The notes beneath the pieces are model-generated. The model worked only from the letters and a program-made list of their open reading frames with translations. It did not search any database and was not told the DNA's origin. Shown piece after piece: positions 4,714-6,043 of a DNA stretch of 6,043 nt (position 1 is the stretch's first letter; the number at the start of each line of letters is the position of its first letter). Location of the stretch: positions 1 to 6,043 of the forward strand of contig JAFWCP010000128.1 in the NCBI GenBank assembly GCA_017536845.1, given 5' to 3'. Origin of the DNA: Solobacterium sp. (GTDB lineage: Bacteria > Bacillota_I > Bacilli_A > Erysipelotrichales > Erysipelotrichaceae). A program made the position numbers and the translations under genes.

Positions 4714-5613
4714 ATGAACAAAGAATCTTCAGTTTACAAGATGCTTGTATTGGGCATTCTCTGTGCGGTATGCGGCCTTCTGTTTTCCTTTGTCAACAAG
4801 GTGACAGCCCCGATCATCGAACAGAACCAGCTGGCCGTCGTCAAGGCGGAACTGGAAAAGATCTATCCCGGTGCCGACTTCAAGGATGTCACTGACGACT
4901 ACATCGGCCAGGATGAGACAGGCCTGATCGACGGCATCTACGTTGCCGAAGGCAAGGGCTATGTGTTCACGCTCCATGGCACAGGTTACAATTCCAACGG
5001 CTTTACCTTCCTGGCCGGCTTTGACAATGACGGATCGATCTCCGGCTTTGCGGCCATCGAGGAAAACGAAACATCCGGCATCGGCAAGCGCTGCTTCGAT
5101 GACGGATACATCAGCCAGCTGACCGCTCTGACATCGGCGGACCCGATTCCGCTGCTGTCCGGTGCGACCCTGACTTCCACCGCGATCCAGAAGGGTCTTG
5201 ACGCTGCCAAGGCGGTATTCAACGCCGTCAACGGCATCGAATATGATCCCAACGCTGTCGCCGCCAACCCGACCCTGGGTGAAATCGACTTCAGCGACAA
5301 CAACGCTTCCTGCACCGACAATGGTGACGGCACCTACGCATGCTATGCGGACGGCTACCTCGCCATGAACGACAACGGTGAACCCAACGAAGCGCTGATC
5401 ACCATCAAGGACGGCAAGATCGTCTCCATCGAGATGGTTGCTGTCAATGATTCCCCGGGCATCTCCGATTCCGCCGTCAGCGCCGACGCGCTGGCTGCCT
5501 ACGCAGGTGCTGATCTTGATACTGACATTGTCACCGGTGCGACAGCATCCTTTACGGAAGCGTCAATCAAGGCAATGGCCCAGGCCGCTCTGAAGATGGC
5601 GGCCGGCCAATAA
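4714..5613 (+). CDS. rnfG: RnfG with two FMN-binding domains
   Basis: Membrane-anchored extracytoplasmic flavoprotein subunit of Rnf, 299 residues against about 180-220 for ordinary RnfG. One N-terminal membrane helix (about 8-28) is followed by QLAVVKAELEKIYPGADF (39-56), typical of RnfG/NqrC. FMN-binding domain 1 (about 75-170) contains ETSGIGKRCFDD (119-130) and the site LLSGATLTSTAI (147-158), with Thr152 the predicted FMN attachment residue. The Asp normally three residues before the Ser/Thr of this motif is Pro146 here. Domain 2 (192-299) is a compact FMN-binding domain with ALITIKDGKIVSIE (227-240), DSPGISDSA (246-254), the intact motif DIVTGAT (271-277, Thr277) and Cys200/Cys210. It matches the domain fused to RnfD. 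The linker (about 172-190) is Asn/Pro/Ala-rich. AAGGAGG (4701-4707) overlaps the rnfD stop and sets the ATG. Confidence 0.93.
   Translation: MNKESSVYKMLVLGILCAVCGLLFSFVNKVTAPIIEQNQLAVVKAELEKIYPGADFKDVTDDYIGQDETGLIDGIYVAEGKGYVFTLHGTGYNSNGFTFLAGFDNDGSISGFAAIEENETSGIGKRCFDDGYISQLTALTSADPIPLLSGATLTSTAIQKGLDAAKAVFNAVNGIEYDPNAVAANPTLGEIDFSDNNASCTDNGDGTYACYADGYLAMNDNGEPNEALITIKDGKIVSIEMVAVNDSPGISDSAVSADALAAYAGADLDTDIVTGATASFTEASIKAMAQAALKMAAGQ
5287..5610 (+). repeat. Duplicated FMN-binding domain, copy 2 (RnfG residues 192-299)
   Basis: Second copy of the domain described at 4382-4699, placed at the RnfG C-terminus in the same relative position. It starts DFSDNNASC and keeps the spaced Cys pair, the PGISDSAVSADAL block and the TGATASFTE block. 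It is more acidic and less Ala-rich at its start than copy 1. Confidence 0.85.
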
Positions 5614-5623
5614 GGAGGAGATT

Positions 5624-6043
5624 ATGAGCGAAAAGAAAGAAAAGAAGCCCGGCTTTTTCGCCTCGCTTCTGACCGACAATCCGGTGTTCGGATTATATCT
5701 GGGCATCTGTTCGACCCTGGCCATCTCAACCACCATCAACAATGCCATTGGCATGGGCGTTGCGGTCACGGTCGTCCTGATTCTCTCCAACATCCTTGTC
5801 TCGCTGGTCAAGGACATCACGCCTGACGACATTCATATCCCTGTATACATCGTCATCATCGCGACCCTGGTCACGATCGTCGGCATGCTGATACAGGCGT
5901 ATACACCGAGCCTTTATTCGGCACTTTGCGCCTTCATTGACCTGATCGTCGTCAACTGCATCATCCTCGGCAGAGCGGAAGCATTCGCTTCCAAGCACAA
6001 CGTTGCCGAGAGCGCTTTCGACGGCCTGAAGATGGGCATCGCC
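5624..6043 (+). CDS. rnfE: Rnf complex subunit RnfE, N-terminal part
   Basis: Integral membrane subunit that pairs in an antiparallel fold with RnfA; conserved cysteines of the two subunits hold an intramembrane iron-sulfur centre in the electron path. The first 140 codons are present and the frame is open to the window edge; roughly 60-90 residues should be missing. The start ATG follows AGGAGGAG (5613-5620), which overlaps the rnfG stop. The protein begins MSEKKEKKPGFFASLLTDNP, then VFGLYLGICSTLAIS (21-35), a loop with DITPDDIHIPVYI (64-76), and the strongly diagnostic LIVVNCIILGRAEAFASK (107-124). Cys29 and Cys112 are the conserved metal-binding pair; Cys102 is extra. LGICSTLA has Ser where LGLCPTLA is common. 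RnfA shares the fold, but the charged N-terminal extension and the position after rnfG favour RnfE. rnfA and rnfB are expected downstream. Confidence 0.93.
   Translation, partial: MSEKKEKKPGFFASLLTDNPVFGLYLGICSTLAISTTINNAIGMGVAVTVVLILSNILVSLVKDITPDDIHIPVYIVIIATLVTIVGMLIQAYTPSLYSALCAFIDLIVVNCIILGRAEAFASKHNVAESAFDGLKMGIA

Noticed and set aside
1..6043. CRISPR arrays, insertion sequences, tRNA or rRNA genes
   Set aside because: No regularly spaced repeats, transposase motifs, terminal inverted repeats or recognisable RNA gene signatures were seen; the window is almost fully occupied by housekeeping-type genes.

Overview
The window (about 55% G+C by impression) reads as chromosomal DNA of an anaerobic, low-oxygen Firmicute. 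Strong AGGAGG-type Shine-Dalgarno sites, a short lipoprotein signal on ApbE, a YugI/GSP13-type S1 protein and an Rnf complex without cytochromes or quinone enzymes all point that way. Erysipelotrichia is my best guess, but I cannot prove it from the sequence.

Layout. Positions 1-173 (minus) are the 5' end of a divergent-PAP2 (DUF212/YuiD-like) membrane protein. It is transcribed away from a small S1-domain RNA-binding protein of the YugI/GSP13/CvfD family (251-622, plus). The two genes share a 77-bp intergenic region with back-to-back extended -10 promoters. A symmetric hairpin (621-644) serves as terminator for this gene and for the convergent apbE gene (653-1789, minus), which encodes a lipoprotein FAD:protein FMN transferase. 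A 157-bp divergent promoter region then leads into an rnf operon on the plus strand: rnfC (1947-3248), rnfD (3248-4702), rnfG (4714-5613) and the start of rnfE (5624 to the window end). rnfA and rnfB are expected just outside.

How the genes work together. Rnf couples electron transfer between reduced ferredoxin and NAD+ to Na+ or H+ transport. RnfC carries the NADH/FMN site and two [4Fe-4S] clusters. RnfD and RnfG carry covalently bound FMN, and RnfE pairs with RnfA around an intramembrane iron centre. The FMN groups are attached by ApbE, whose gene sits head-to-head with the operon.

The unusual part is domain architecture. RnfD is about 120 residues longer than expected. After the normal core it has an extra membrane segment, an Ala/Pro linker and a complete small FMN-binding domain with its own ApbE target motif (DVTTGAT). 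RnfG ends in a second copy of the same domain, about two thirds identical by eye, also with an intact target motif (DIVTGAT) and the same cysteine pair. RnfD plus RnfG therefore carry four candidate flavinylation sites instead of two. The site in the ordinary RnfG domain has lost the conserved Asp (PLLSGAT). This looks like an Rnf complex with an extended extracytoplasmic flavin relay.
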